A stretch of DNA of 64,000 nucleotides from Heliocybe sulcata. Lineage: Eukaryota > Basidiomycota > Agaricomycetes > Gloeophyllales > Gloeophyllaceae. The notes under the pieces were generated by a model. It was not told the origin of the DNA and ran no database searches. It saw only the letters and a list, made by a program, of their open reading frames with translations. Of this stretch, positions 47,715 to 58,788 are shown piece after piece (position 1 is the stretch's first letter; each line of letters begins with the position of its first letter). The position numbers and the translations under genes are program-made. The DNA lies in the NCBI GenBank assembly GCA_004369045.1, contig ML213515.1, forward strand, positions 870,651-934,650, given 5' to 3'.

Positions 47715-49606
47715 TCACGACCCCGTCGTCTTGCACAAAACCTCATCATCCCACTCCTCCGAATTCACACCCCTCCTCACAAGCAACAAATCCCTCGGAT
47801 CCACCTCCCTCTTAATCGCCAACAACCGCGCATAATGCCCCTCGCCCCAATACGCCGCCTGCCAATTCTGCTCCAACATATCCGGCTCGTTCAAATACTG
47901 CCCCCCGCCCAGCCCGGGCGGCGCCAGCTCGCGCAGCGGCTGAATCTGGTCGTACGCGGACTGGTACATCGCGTCGAGAACGTCGACGGTCAGCGCGCCC
48001 TCCCCGCCCGTCACGAACCCCGGGAGGACGGTCATGTCCGAGACGGAGGTGCGCCATGCAGGCGTCACGGCCGTCTCGTCCGCGTCGACAGCCGCGACCG
48101 CGCCCCCGCCCACCATGTACGGCACCGCGACGCTCAGGTTCGCAAACACCCTGCCCATCTGCGCGGCGTTGCCCGCAGAGGTGAGGTTGCGCGGCATCAG
48201 CCACGACGAGGTCGCGGTGGTGTTGGCGCCGCCCGCGGTCCAGTTGAACCCGTACCCGTTCTGCGAGTTGACGAGGTTGTCGAGGTTCCAGTGTTGGAAG
48301 GAGGGGTAGACTTTGCTCATCGCGAGGGAGACGTTTACCCCTGGGATGGCTTTGGAGGAGGAGAACCAGTGCTCCATTGTTGCGTTTGCTGCGGGGTTTG
48401 TTGGGGGGTTGCCGGGGGTGAAGAAGGTGAGGTAGAACGTGTTGTCGAGGAACGGCCACACGCCCGCCCAGCCCGCGTCGGCGATGGCGTTGTGCTGCTC
48501 CATCCACGTCGTGAGCAGCTGCGTGTACGCGTCCGTGTCGTTCGCGGAGGCGACGTAGAAGACGGCGGTGATCGGCGGGTTCTCGTGCGTGCGGTACGTC
48601 GCCGAGAGGACGATCCCGAAGGAGGGGCCGCCGCCGCCGCGGAACGCCCAGAAGAGGTCGGGGTTCTTGTACTTGTTGAGAGTGACGAAGGTGCTGTTGG
48701 GGAGGACGGCGGTGAACTCGAGGACGTTGTCCACCCCGAGGCCGTAGTAGGGGGACAAGACGGAGTGGCCGCCGCCGAGCAGCCAGCCGGCGGCGGCGCC
48801 GACTGTGCCGTCAGGCGAGAAACCACCGGGAACGAGGCGGTTCTGTGCGTCGGCGGCGGCGTAGATCTCGAACCATTGGACGGCAGAACCGAGGGTAACA
48901 GCTGTGAGGATGCATGTGAGAACAGGGGCGAAGGTGTAGGTGGAGTTTCGCATGCTTACCGTACTCGCTGGCCGTGCCGGCAGGTGCGCCCTCTGGGACA
49001 AAGTCCTGCTTGAATTCGATGCTCTTGAAGTTGTGCATGAAGAGCTCGAGCGAGTTGGAGCCGCCAGAGCGACCCATGAGTTCATGGCTAAACATAAAGT
49101 CAATGGAAGGACGGTGTTCTTGGGGAGGGAAGTACTCACCCAGTGTTACGAACAACCAACTTGAGGTTGTGGTCCGTCGCGTACTGGAGCGTCTTCTGGA
49201 CGTCTTCCACGGTTGTTGCGTTGACCGCGAACTTCGGGATGCGACCCTGGTCGCACGTCTTCTCGCCGGGCGAGTACGGACGCGGGCAGTACTGCACCGA
49301 GCCGTTCACGACGAGGGCCTCGAGGTTGACGAAACCAAGAGCATTGATTTGGTTGGTGAGGAAGGGCGGGTTGACGACGTTGGCGGTGACCTCCGCGCAC
49401 ATGCTCGCGTCAAAGGAGGGGCTGTCTGGAAAGCAGACTGCGTCCATGGGCAGCATGTTCTGGATGACGGGCTGCGAGAGGTTCTTGGAGAAGGCGTCCC
49501 ATTCTGCTGAAGTGGGGAAGCACGAGTCATTATAGAGACATTTGCATGTAGTAGTAGCAGATGAAAGAGATGCAAGGGCTATTGAAGAAAGAAGGAGCCC
49601 CAACAT
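47715..49606 (-). CDS. Secreted FAD-linked oxidase (PCMH/berberine-bridge type), 593 aa
   Basis: Exons 49606-49140, 49087-48960 and 48901-47715. A signal peptide ('LGLLLSSIALASLSS') is followed by a cysteine-rich start 'CKCLYNDSCFP'. The FAD-binding PCMH domain shows 'HNLKLVVRNTGHELMGRSGG' (in pieces), 'WFEIYAAADAQNRLV', 'GWLLGGGHSVLSPYYGLG' and 'WAFRGGGGPSFGIV'. The C-terminal berberine-bridge element is 'NEPDMLEQNWQAAYWGE' followed by 'VDPRDLLLVRRGVNSEEW'. Many NxS/T sites suggest glycosylation. These flavoproteins oxidise alcohols, sugars or ring systems with O2, and occur in several fungal secondary-metabolite pathways. It is divergently arranged with the SDR across a 426-bp shared promoter. 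A cluster role in oxidising the terpene scaffold is inference. The non-ATG start six bases upstream was rejected in favour of ATG 49606. Confidence 0.92.
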
Positions 49607-50032
49607 CTTCAAGGGGAATAGATAGAAAAGAAAGGATGGGGAGGATACGACGAGAAACGCACGTACTTAAGAGCTGGTGGAGATGCAGTCTGGAATGTTT
49701 GAAGTCGATTAGTGCTTACAGCTGATGGCCTCTGCATCGAAACGTCGGGACTCCCGCCGAGAAGGCAGTGTGGCTCGACTCTCGTGATGCCGCACGAGAG
49801 CGCTCGTCTGAGAGTCCCATCATCGCCGGGCGTAGTATGGCCCCCGGAGACTGCCCAGCGGGACCAAACCATCTAGATCGTCCCCCGATTGGCGATCTTA
49901 GATCCGATCGCGGACCCGGGATAGCGGAGGCAGCGGCCGCACCATTCCTCCTCTCTTCACACCGCTGATGTCGCCCGCCAGCCCGGCTTCTGTACAATAT
50001 CGGCTGCGATGCCCACACAACGTCATTAACCC
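49607..50032. promoter_or_regulatory. Divergent promoter region, FAD oxidase / SDR
   Basis: 426 bp between two divergent starts, rich in CGATC/GATCG and CCGATT-like words around 49876-49910, with no exon. Shared control of the two cluster genes is plausible. No specific factor site was recognised. Confidence 0.45.
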
Positions 50033-51063
50033 ATGTCCTCTTCGAAAGGTGTCGCGATCGTGACCGGCTCAGCCCAGGGTATCGGCAGGGGCATTGCGCT
50101 CAAGCTCGCAGAGGATGGCTTTGACGTTGCCGTCAACGATATTCCACCCCAGAAGGCACGGCTTGATGAGGTCGTGAAGGAGATTGAGGCCAAAGGACGT
50201 CGGGCGGTAGCTGTTACTGCGGATGTGAGCAGCGAGACCGACGTCAAGGCCATGGTCGAGACGGTGGTGAGGGAGCTCGGCGGGTTGGACGTCGTAAGCA
50301 CCGTCCGAGCTGTTGTACAGAATCCTGATCTGAATTGCTCTGATTTGCGTACAGATGGTGGCAAACGCAGGCATCGCACGCTACTCCTCCATCCTGGAAA
50401 CATCCGTCGAGGACTGGGACAAGATCAACTCCATCAACCTCCGCGGCGTCTTCCTCTGCTACAAGCACGCTGCGGCTCAAATGCTCTCTCAAGGCCGCGG
50501 CGGGCGAATCATCGGCGCGTCGTCTATGGCTGGAAAGAAGGGTATGCAGATCTCCTCTATTTCCACGATATCTGAATCCAAGCTGTTGTCGTATAGGCGC
50601 GGCGCTGTCTTCAGCATACGCAGCATCCAAGTTCGGCGTCCGCGGCTTAACACAGAGCGTCGCGCTCGAGCTCGGCAAAGCAGGAATCACCGTGAACGCC
50701 TACGCGCCCGGGCCAGTCGAAGGTCCCCTCCGTACGCATCCCCTCTCCCATCCACACCCCCATTCATCCAAGCTAATTGCTGCTGAAAACAGTGGACGCG
50801 GGCATCCGCTCGATGAACGACACCATTGCCAAGTCGGGCGGCAGCACCGATCTCAAAGCCGCGTTGCTCGGTATGACGGCTGTCGGCGCGCTCGGGACCC
50901 CAGGCGATGTTGCTGCGCTTGTGAGCTTCCTGGCGAGCAAGGAGGCCAAGTTTATTACGGGACAGACGGTATGTTGTTCGTTTTGATTCACGAAATGTGG
51001 AGGAACTGATGCGGGGCGTGGTGTTGGTAGATATCAGTAGATGGAGGAATCAATTTTGATTAG
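50033..51063 (+). CDS. Short-chain dehydrogenase/reductase (diacetyl-reductase-like), 260 aa
   Basis: Exons 50033-50293, 50355-50541, 50597-50722, 50793-50968 and 51031-51063. It is a classical SDR: the cofactor loop 'TGSAQGIG' (11-18), an Asp after the second strand ('AVNDIPP'), which favours NAD(H), 'NAGI' in exon 2, the catalytic Ser in 'GASSMAG' (143/144), Tyr157 and Lys161 in 'SAYAASKFG', 'VNAYAPGPV', and the typical last exon 'ISVDGGINFD'. The closest type I recognise is the 2,3-butanediol/diacetyl reductase group. In the cluster it may oxidise or reduce a hydroxyl/ketone on the terpenoid. It is divergent from the FAD oxidase. Confidence 0.93.
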
Positions 51064-52157
51064 GTGACATGGTTTAGAGGTAGCTTACGACGGGATAGCA
51101 ATGTATTCACACGCTTTGCATAATTTATTGGCATGTATGCATTTACGACTGCGGTAAGTGCGACGACCTCCTTTCATACAATCGATACGACGAGACGTGA
51201 GGATGTAAGACTTACAGGCTGTTCGAGCTTGTTGTCGAATGGAAGTCGATTTATGCGGTGTATCCAAGGACGCGGTCTCAAATCTCGATAACTGACTGCG
51301 ACGTCGTTAAAGCACTGGAGTACCATTCATGTAAGACAAACTGCACTCTCATACAGACATGCAACTAAGAAGCACTATATCATACTATTCTTCAGCTGCC
51401 TACCAGTGAGTCAAACCCGATCAGTTGCCACGCCCGGCGACCAGAAAACAGCGGAAGTATCTCATCGACACGCCTCCGATCTTCTTCGCATATCCAGCCT
51501 CTCGATACCTCCAGAGATCCAGCGTGGATCGGGCGAAGAGTCGGGATTCGGTGTGGATGGGGATCGGTGATGTTTGGTCGTGTTAGTGGGTTTGTGTGGC
51601 TTTTGCGAGGGCGTTGTGGTGGTACTGAGACACTCCGTTCCGAAGGGTTTGCCAACATATTCAAGGGTTATGTTGTGTGCTACTTTCCATTAGCTGACAT
51701 CACGGAGAAGTTTGAAACGGGAGCCAAAGCAAGTGAACCGTATGGGAGTCTTATTCGCTGACGTCCACTATCCCAGGTAGCCGCGTCGACCCCGCTTTGA
51801 TCTGAATTCCATGTCCTTTCCATATCAGAGGCGATAGGGGAGAATTGTAGCCTCAAGATGCATCACATTATCAAGGAAGCTCGATGCTACCCTGTCATGG
51901 AAACGTCCACCGAATTCAACGAGTGATGCTTCAAATTCGCACCGCATGTGGAGACTGATAATTATATCTGTGGTCTAAACATTGTATTCGAAGGAGCGGT
52001 GTACGATATATGCTGCCCTACCGGAGGTACCGTCGCGCATTATCACTATCCGTACTAGTGTCCATGGCTATCGTTTTACTAGAATACACATCCACCCATA
52101 GATAAACCGCCAATAAATAAACCGAGTCATCAGAATGAAAACCCAACAGAGGACCCC
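51064..52157. other. Convergent spacer SDR/acyltransferase
   Basis: 1.1 kb of 3' flanks. The frame at 51392-51664 (minus) and the frame at 51567-51761 (plus) resemble nothing known. No feature recognised. Confidence 0.4.
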
Positions 52158-53722
52158 TTACAGCTTCGCCCGGACCATCCGCGGTTTCGTCGACTGCGTC
52201 AGCCGATCCAGGCTCAACTTCGCCCAGTCGTCCTTCCGGAGACACGGCTGCAGCCAGTACCCGCCCTCCCTCGTCTTCGCGAGGATCGTCAACAGGCCTC
52301 GGGCAGGGAACGGCGAGTTCAGAATGAGCGCCCCAGAGTACGCGCGCGTGCCCCCCGGGCGGCCGTCCTGGATCTCCCCACGGTCCCGCTGGAGGAGCGC
52401 CCCCGACCAGTCCCACTCGAGACACGCCGCGTCCTTCCACGTCGTCGTGAAATGCCACGTCGCAGCCGCCGCCGCCGACACGGGCGCGCTGCTCACGCGG
52501 TTGCTCCACAGTTTCAGCGCCACAGCGCGTTTGAGCGTCTCGGTGTCCTTTGTCTGCGCGAGCATGGCGCTGCGCGCGGCGATGGCGAGTGAGGCGGGGG
52601 TGAGGGTGTGCATGGCGGAGAGGGGCACGGGGGAGGAGGCGAAGGCGAGGGTGGCGTTGTGTACGTAGATGGTGTTCTTGGGGAAGAGCTCTTTGAGAGA
52701 CTTGCGGAGGGAGGAGCCGACGAGCGTGATCAGGGGGGTCGTGTCGTCGGTTTTGTCGCCAAAGACGGACTGGGAACGGAAGGTTAGTGGGGTAGGGAGG
52801 GAGGAGAGGGGAAGGGTACCTTGATCCACCAGGCGATGATGATGCCTTGGTCGGAGAGGTACTCGGGCACGTCTTCGCCTGCGGCTCGGCGCTGCTTGAG
52901 CTCGAGAAGCGCGTCTTGGTGCAGCTGCTTCACCATCCCCGGGGGGACGTACACCGTCCTCGTCTCCTTCGGGTGCTTCTCAAACTCCTCCTGCAGCCGC
53001 ATATTATACATCACCTCCTGCATCTCCGCCTCCTTCGTCCTTACGTACACCGGCTCGTTGGAAAAATCAAACGCGTGCTCGAGCGGCGCGAACGGGTCCG
53101 TGTCGTACCCGTGCAGCGTCGCCGTGGGCGCGTTGATGTCGTTCACGAGGCGCACCCAGGACATGAGGAACTGCGCGATCCCAGCGCCGTCGCAGAAGAT
53201 GTGCGGGAAGGTGATCCCGAGGCAGGTCACGGAGTTGTCGCGGAAGGTGGTGACGTGCAGGTTGAAGCACGGGCGGTCGTACTCGGGGTCGAGATAGTCG
53301 GCCATGGTGATGGGCGTGCCCGGGTGCACGAAGATGTGCTCCGGGCCCAGGTCGGACTGGATGGAGGGCGCGTGCTCTGTGGCGGCGGGGATGTGCAGCC
53401 CCGCGGCGGAGGGGGAGTCGTAGGTGTATGTGGTGAGGCGGTAGGCGGGGCGGTCCTTTGTGTATTGCCGGGGAACGTGCCATTCGAGGGTGCCGGCCTC
53501 GTTCTTTCGGATGCGCGCACCCATCTTGCGCCAGTTCCCGCGGGAGATGAGCTCGTCGCATGCGCGGGTGAGGACGCTCGTGTCGAGGGCGCCGTTGATG
53601 ACGTACTTGAAGGAGCCGGTGAAGGCCTGCGCAAATTTGAACAGGTCCATGGCGAAGAGAGGGATGATCTCATCTTGTTGCAGCTGAGGCGCGTAGGAGG
53701 TGGAGGGTTGGGAGCTGGACAT
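52158..53722 (-). CDS. HXXXD-type (BAHD-like) acyltransferase, 504 aa
   Basis: Two exons, 53722-52820 and 52769-52158, phase 0. The HXXXD catalytic motif is 'FPHIFCDGAG' (His174 to Asp178), preceded by the typical 'VTCLGIT' strand; the second half contains 'ARSAMLAQTKD' and 'SSAPVSAAAAATWHFT', consistent with the transferase fold. A DFGWG motif of plant BAHD enzymes is not seen; 'LEWDWSGAL' lies near that position. Fungal members transfer acyl groups from acyl-CoA to hydroxyls of terpenoids (the trichothecene acetyltransferases are related in fold). In this cluster it would esterify a hydroxylated sesquiterpene, which is inference. It is divergent from P450-3 across 1.2 kb. Confidence 0.88.
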
Positions 53723-54908
53723 TGTGTGGTCTATAGTCTATGAAGGGATCGCGGTGGAAACGATTAAAAACGACGACCAAGGAAAAGGAGAAGAAGGGAA
53801 GGGATTACAACGGTATAGCGTTTGCTGAGAGTGATATACCACCGCAAGTCGAGCTATTATGCAAGGTGGTGCCTGGCTGTGCCGGAGGGGACCATGGTTT
53901 CGGGCGAGAGTTGGTTACGGACGGCAGTAAATGATGTGCCTGATGATCATCCGTAAGGGAGCGTCGAGGTGACTCGCCGCATGGGAGCCTGGCGGAGATT
54001 GCGAGATGGAGCGGAAACCAGTGCACGGCTCCTTTCCTTTTACGCGTTTCGTACGTCTGCCGACAGCAGATATTTCTACTCCGAGAAGTACCGCTCCATT
54101 GTACGACAGACACACTAGAGCGGAGAGAGTAACCTGTAAAACATGATTATTCGCATCAATCATCATGACAGCTCCGCCCGCTTACGACGAAACCGCACTG
54201 AGAAAACTGACATGACTAAACTGGCTCCGATGATGCAGTTCATTATGAATCCAGCCGAGCAGAGCTTATCACAGAAACTGAATGAACGCTCGCAGCAAGC
54301 AAGACTGCGATGATTGTTGCGGGGTATGATGTTACGTAATATCACCGGCGGGGGTTCTAGTAACCGTTGAAGTTGCTCTGATGCTGTTGCCGACGCCTTG
54401 ACCGTTTCTTGCGAGTGTGCTGGACGATCCTTGTATTGCCATGGCTGCTCTCGAGGACGACGCCCTTTGAGGAAAGGATAGACGCTACTCTCATCAAGCC
54501 AGCACAGCATTGCCATCAATGTTCTGCGGCGAATCGCTATCTGACCATCCAGATTCAGTCCAGCGGATTCCGGACACCTGAGCTACGCAGATAGGTCTCC
54601 TCAGGACAGGAAGGATGTTCGGTTCAGTAACGAAAACGAAATGCATGTTTCAAGACATTCTGACGGAGAGAATCATGCTGGAAGACATGCTGACGGAGAC
54701 ACTCACAGTTGAAGGATATTCCAACATCTGGCATCAAGCGCACGGTGGCTGTACCTCCGGGCAATTGACCCAGGAACGACGCCTCCCGCACGCCATCCCT
54801 GCAGCGGCTCCGCACACTACGGACGGCGCTCTACTGTACGGCGCTACAAATACTCGTCAGCTATAATACCTCTCGGAAGACGGCACCGATCCTCCAACGC
54901 TCCCCAAC
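53723..54908. promoter_or_regulatory. Divergent promoter region, acyltransferase / P450-3
   Basis: 1.19 kb with no convincing exon. Near the P450-3 side is an imperfect tandem repeat of about 30 bp units (54653-54712; 'AGACAT(T/G)CTGACGGAGA') and a TATAATA word at 54862-54868, 41 bases before the ATG. A TTTTTAAT word lies on the acyltransferase side. Confidence 0.4.
54653..54712. repeat. Imperfect ~30-bp tandem repeat
   Basis: Two adjacent units share 'AGACAT.CTGACGGAGA' and a following 'AC/ATCA' part; a third partial unit begins 'GAAGGATATTC'. It lies within the region upstream of P450-3. Confidence 0.45.
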
Positions 54909-56779
54909 ATGCTCTCCATCCAGGTCATCGGGGCTGTCGCCGTCGCCGCCTTCCTCCTCTACCGCATCCTCAGGATAGGCAGCCGCGAAAAGTTCCTTCC
55001 TCCCGGCCCGCCCACGATTCCTCTCCTCGGCAACCTCCACATCTTCCCCACGCACCTCGCCTACCTCAAGTAAGTCTATGGCCATCTACCTGACTTTATC
55101 TAATCACTCCATCCAGAATGTCCGAGTGGAATCGTCAATACGGGGACATTTACAGTCTGAAGATCGGTTCCGGGACTGTCGTCGTTATCGGATCTTCTCA
55201 AGCAGTCTACGAAGTCCTCGACAAGAGCTCTGGGCTTACCGCCGACAGGCCACCCAACCACTTTGTCGACATTGTCACCGAAGGCTACCACCTCGTCCTC
55301 TCTCACTACGGTAAGCCCCCTCCTAGCATGCAGGTGACCATCCCGCTCACGAAACACAGGCAACGTGTGGCGCAACATGCGCAAAGGCGCACACGAGATC
55401 CTCACCCTCAAATCCGCCCTCCAGCACCGCCCCATCCAAGACGCAGAGTCCGTCCAGCTCATGTACGACCTCCTCACCCAGCCCAAAGACTTCTTCGACT
55501 CCATCCGCCGCTTCTCCATGTCCGTCATCCTCTCCGTCACCTTCGGCAAGCGCGCCCCGCACACCCGCACCCGCGAGCTCCTCGCCTTCTTCGAGATGCA
55601 CCCCCTCTGGGAGCGCATCCTCATGCCCGGCTCCTACGCCCCCGTCGACTTTCTCCCCTTTTTGAAATACGTGCCCGAGCGCTGGGCGGCGTGGAAGGGC
55701 GACTGCAAGCGCGTCAAGAAGATGCAGGAGGATCTCTACTTTGGGTTGATGGAGGAGACGAAGCACCGGCTCGAGAAGAAGGGCCAGGAGAACGGGAGCT
55801 ACATGGAGACCGTCATCAAAAAGGCGGACGAGTGGGGCTACAACTACCAAATGGTCGGGTACGTCCTCCCTCTCCCCTCCCCCCTACGCACACTAACTCC
55901 CCCCAGGCACCTCGGCGGCACCCTCGTCGAAGCCGGCTCGGACACCACCTCCTCCTTCACCCAAACCCTCATCCTCGCCCTAACCGCCTTCCCCGACGTG
56001 CAGAAAAAAGCCCACGAGGAACTCGACCGCGTCGTCGGCCAGGACCGCATGCCGCAGCACGAAGACTTTGCCAACCTGCCCTACTGCCGCGCCGTCGTCA
56101 ACGAGGTCCACCGCTGGCGCCCCAACGCACCCCTCATCCCCCGCCGCGCCCAGGACGACGTCATCGTGAGTCCCCCCTTCCATACATTTAGTACCTGGCT
56201 GAGACGGGGTGCAGTACAAAGGGTATAGAATCCCAAAGGGCGCGACGATCGTGGAGAACTTGTATGGATTGTTCCATGACCCAGAGACGTACGACGACCC
56301 GGAGAGATTCTGGCCCGACCGCTTCATCCTCTCCGAGTTCGGCACCAAGAAGCACCTCGAGAAAGACCCCGGCAGGCGTAACAACCTTGCCTTCGGTTCC
56401 GGCAGAGTACGCCCACCCCCTTCCCTCCCCTCATCCCAATACTAACCCCCCAAAGCGCATCTGCGCCGGCTTCCACGTCGGCTCCTACTCCACCGCCATC
56501 AACACCATGAACCTCCTCTGGTCCTTCTCCTTCCTCCCCTTCAAGGACGCGCACGGCGTCGAGCAGTACCCCGATATATACAACTACGCCCAGGCGCTCG
56601 CGTCGTTCCCCAACCCCTTCGAGGTCAACATCCAGCCGCGCTCGCCTGCGCACGCCGCGCTCATCCGCCATGCGTTTGCGGACCATATCCCGGATTTTCA
56701 GCGGTACGAGCATGATATCGCGCCGGAGGATAGGAAGCTTGTCGAGGCGCTCCGCGAGGAGGTGAAGCGCAGCCTCTGA
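54909..56779 (+). CDS. Cytochrome P450 (P450-3), 542 aa
   Basis: Exons 54909-55069, 55117-55310, 55360-55858, 55907-56165, 56215-56406 and 56456-56779; all phases agree. The N-terminal anchor '[15 protein letters not shown]' is followed by '[15 protein letters not shown]'. Motifs are the I-helix '[12 protein letters not shown]', the K-helix 'NEVHRWRP' (E-V-H-R), 'WPDRF', and the heme loop '[14 protein letters not shown]' with the cysteine near 438; the last intron cuts between the two arginines of the loop. It is not a close relative of P450-1 or P450-2. It is a microsomal monooxygenase and, from its position inside the cluster, the best candidate for hydroxylating the cyclised sesquiterpene. 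The substrate is unknown. Confidence 0.93.
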
Positions 56780-57464
56780 GATCTGAGCGGGGGGGGTCAA
56801 GAGTAGAGTATGCTATCAATATGGACGTTGACTCGTCCCGGCCACGCGTATTTTTGCACTTGTTTTTGTCGTCGTCATAGGGTTCAACGCTGCCACGATT
56901 ATTTAACGTATTACATGTACTATCGCGTAAATAAACCATAGACCGTGAATAGGATACATCATGTTCAGCCGTGTACCATGCGTTGTGGCGTAGAGCAGGG
57001 AAAGTGGACGGGGTGCCGGACGCTGTCGCAAGCTCTGCGGCCGGAGATCTGCTGTTCCTGCGGAGTGTGGCAGAGATAAGATAATGTGAGGATGGAGATC
57101 ATCTGAACAAGGGAATGGGTTTGCTGGAAAGCTGTGCGAAACCCATTGTCTCCCGAGTAAGGAGACCAGGATGTCTGGTCAGCAGGTGTGCTTTCTAGTA
57201 TTCCGTAGGTGAGACACGGGATGCATGGTTCCGAGCATTGAGTGGGCGGCTCAATACGTGGAGACACGCCGCACCGCAGACCATGAAACCAGCCAACCCG
57301 CATGCCGCTCGTAAATCTGATGTCCACAGTCCGGAATGATGCTTTGTTCCTATCACCAAGACTCCCCGCTTGCCAAGGCCGCTCCCATCTCGACCTTCTT
57401 CAATATAAGACCTACAAGACAGCTCGACTCGGCCAGCATTGACTTTACCCAAGACATCCACACC
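56780..57464. promoter_or_regulatory. Spacer and AKR-2 promoter
   Basis: Holds a G run at 56789-56796 and the AKR-2 upstream region with a TATAAGA word at 57404-57410, 55 bases before the chosen ATG. No exon recognised. Confidence 0.45.
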
Positions 57465-58788
57465 ATGGCACTCTTCGCCCCCGCCGCCCCGCCAAAGACC
57501 AAGCTCGGCCGCCTGCGCAACCTCTCCCCGCTCGCGTCCGTGACAGTCTCCCCGCTCTGCCTCGGCGGCATGAGCATCGGCGACAAGTGGGGCGACTTCG
57601 GGTACGGCGCGATGAACAAGGACACGTCCTTCCAGCTCCTCGACGCCTTTTTTGACGCAGGCGGGAACTTTATCGATACTGCCAATAACTAGTGAGTCAC
57701 TCGCAGGGTTTCTTTGGGAGGGGGATGGGACTGACGAGCGCGGGACAGCCAGGACGAGACGTCGGAGCAGTTTATCGGGGAATGGGCAGAGGCGCGCGGG
57801 ATACGCGACCAGCTTGTTATTGCTACCAAGTACTCTACCATGTACAAGCGCGCACCGAACCCGCAGATCCACCAAAAGGCCATGTACGGCGGGAACCACA
57901 GCAAGGCGCTGCACATCTCCGTCCACGAGTCGCTCCAGAAGCTGCGCACATCCTACATCGATATCCTGTACGTGCACTTTTGGGACTACAACACCTCTGT
58001 CGAGGAGGTTATGAACGCCTTGCACAACCTCGTCGTCCAAGGAAAGGTGCTGTACCTCGGTATCTCGGATGCGCCGGCGTGGGTTGTCAGCAAGGCGAAC
58101 CAGTACGCGAGGGACCACGGGAAGACGCCATTTGTGATCTACCAGGGCGCGTGGAACGTGATGCAGCGCGATTTCGAGCGCGATATCATCCCGATGGCGC
58201 GCTCGGAGGGGCTCGCGCTCGCCCCGTGGAACGTGCTCGCGGGCGGGCACATCCGCACGGATGAAGAGGAGGAGCGGAGGAGGACGACGGGCGAGAAGGG
58301 CCGCACGACGTGGAGAGGGGACTGGGAGAGGACGGAGAAGGAGAAGACGGTGTGCAAGGCGCTGGAGAAGGTCGCGGCAGAGGTTGGGACGGAGCATATC
58401 CAGGCTGGTGAGCTTCTTATCGGGGTCTTGATTCGACTTGTCGATGTTCATTCAATTGCAGTCGCTATCGCGTACCTGATGCAGAAGACGCCTTACGTCT
58501 TCCCTCTAGTCGGCGGGCGGAAAGTCGAGCACCTCATGGCGAACATCGAGGCACTCGGCATCTCGCTCATGCCCGAGCAGATTCAGTACATCGAGTCTGT
58601 CGTGCCCTTCGACCTCGGCTTCCCTCACGGTATCATCGTGAGTATCCCTGAACCTTGATCTGATGTTGGGATTACTGAGATAATTCCTCTTCTTCCTCCA
58701 GGGCACCGGTGCGACCAACATGCCCGCGATGATCATAGCCGGCCACTTTGACCGCGTCCCGATTGTGCAGGCCATCCGTCCCCAGTGA
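57465..58788 (+). CDS. Aldo-keto reductase, aryl-alcohol dehydrogenase type (AKR-2), 382 aa
   Basis: Exons 57465-57691, 57749-58407, 58462-58637 and 58702-58788. The tetrad is Asp71 and Tyr76 ('FIDTANNYQ'), Lys103 ('VIATK') and His151 ('LYVHFWDY'). Most of the chain is the same as AKR-1, but three introns of AKR-1 (after 'AMNK', after 'IATK', and the GC-AG intron) are absent here. The start 'MALFAPAAPP' is the usual one for this family and has a TATA-like word 55 bases upstream; an in-frame ATG at 57336 would add 43 residues, but lies upstream of that word. It is an NADPH-dependent aldehyde/alcohol oxidoreductase of aryl or allylic substrates by family. It forms the right edge of the candidate cluster. 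Confidence 0.92.

Noticed and set aside
47835-49013. 392-codon plus-strand open frame
   Set aside because: It is the antisense shadow of the FAD oxidase; GC-rich codon bias keeps the opposite strand open, and the protein is low-complexity Arg/Gly/Val without a family.
52847-53743. 298-codon plus-strand open frame
   Set aside because: Antisense to the acyltransferase exon 1, which has clear catalytic motifs.
55118-56191. 357-codon plus-strand open frame overlapping P450-3
   Set aside because: It leaves the P450 frame after the first intron and becomes Pro/Arg-rich; the spliced P450 model explains the region.
57195-58451. 418-codon minus-strand open frame
   Set aside because: Antisense shadow of AKR-2; no family resemblance.
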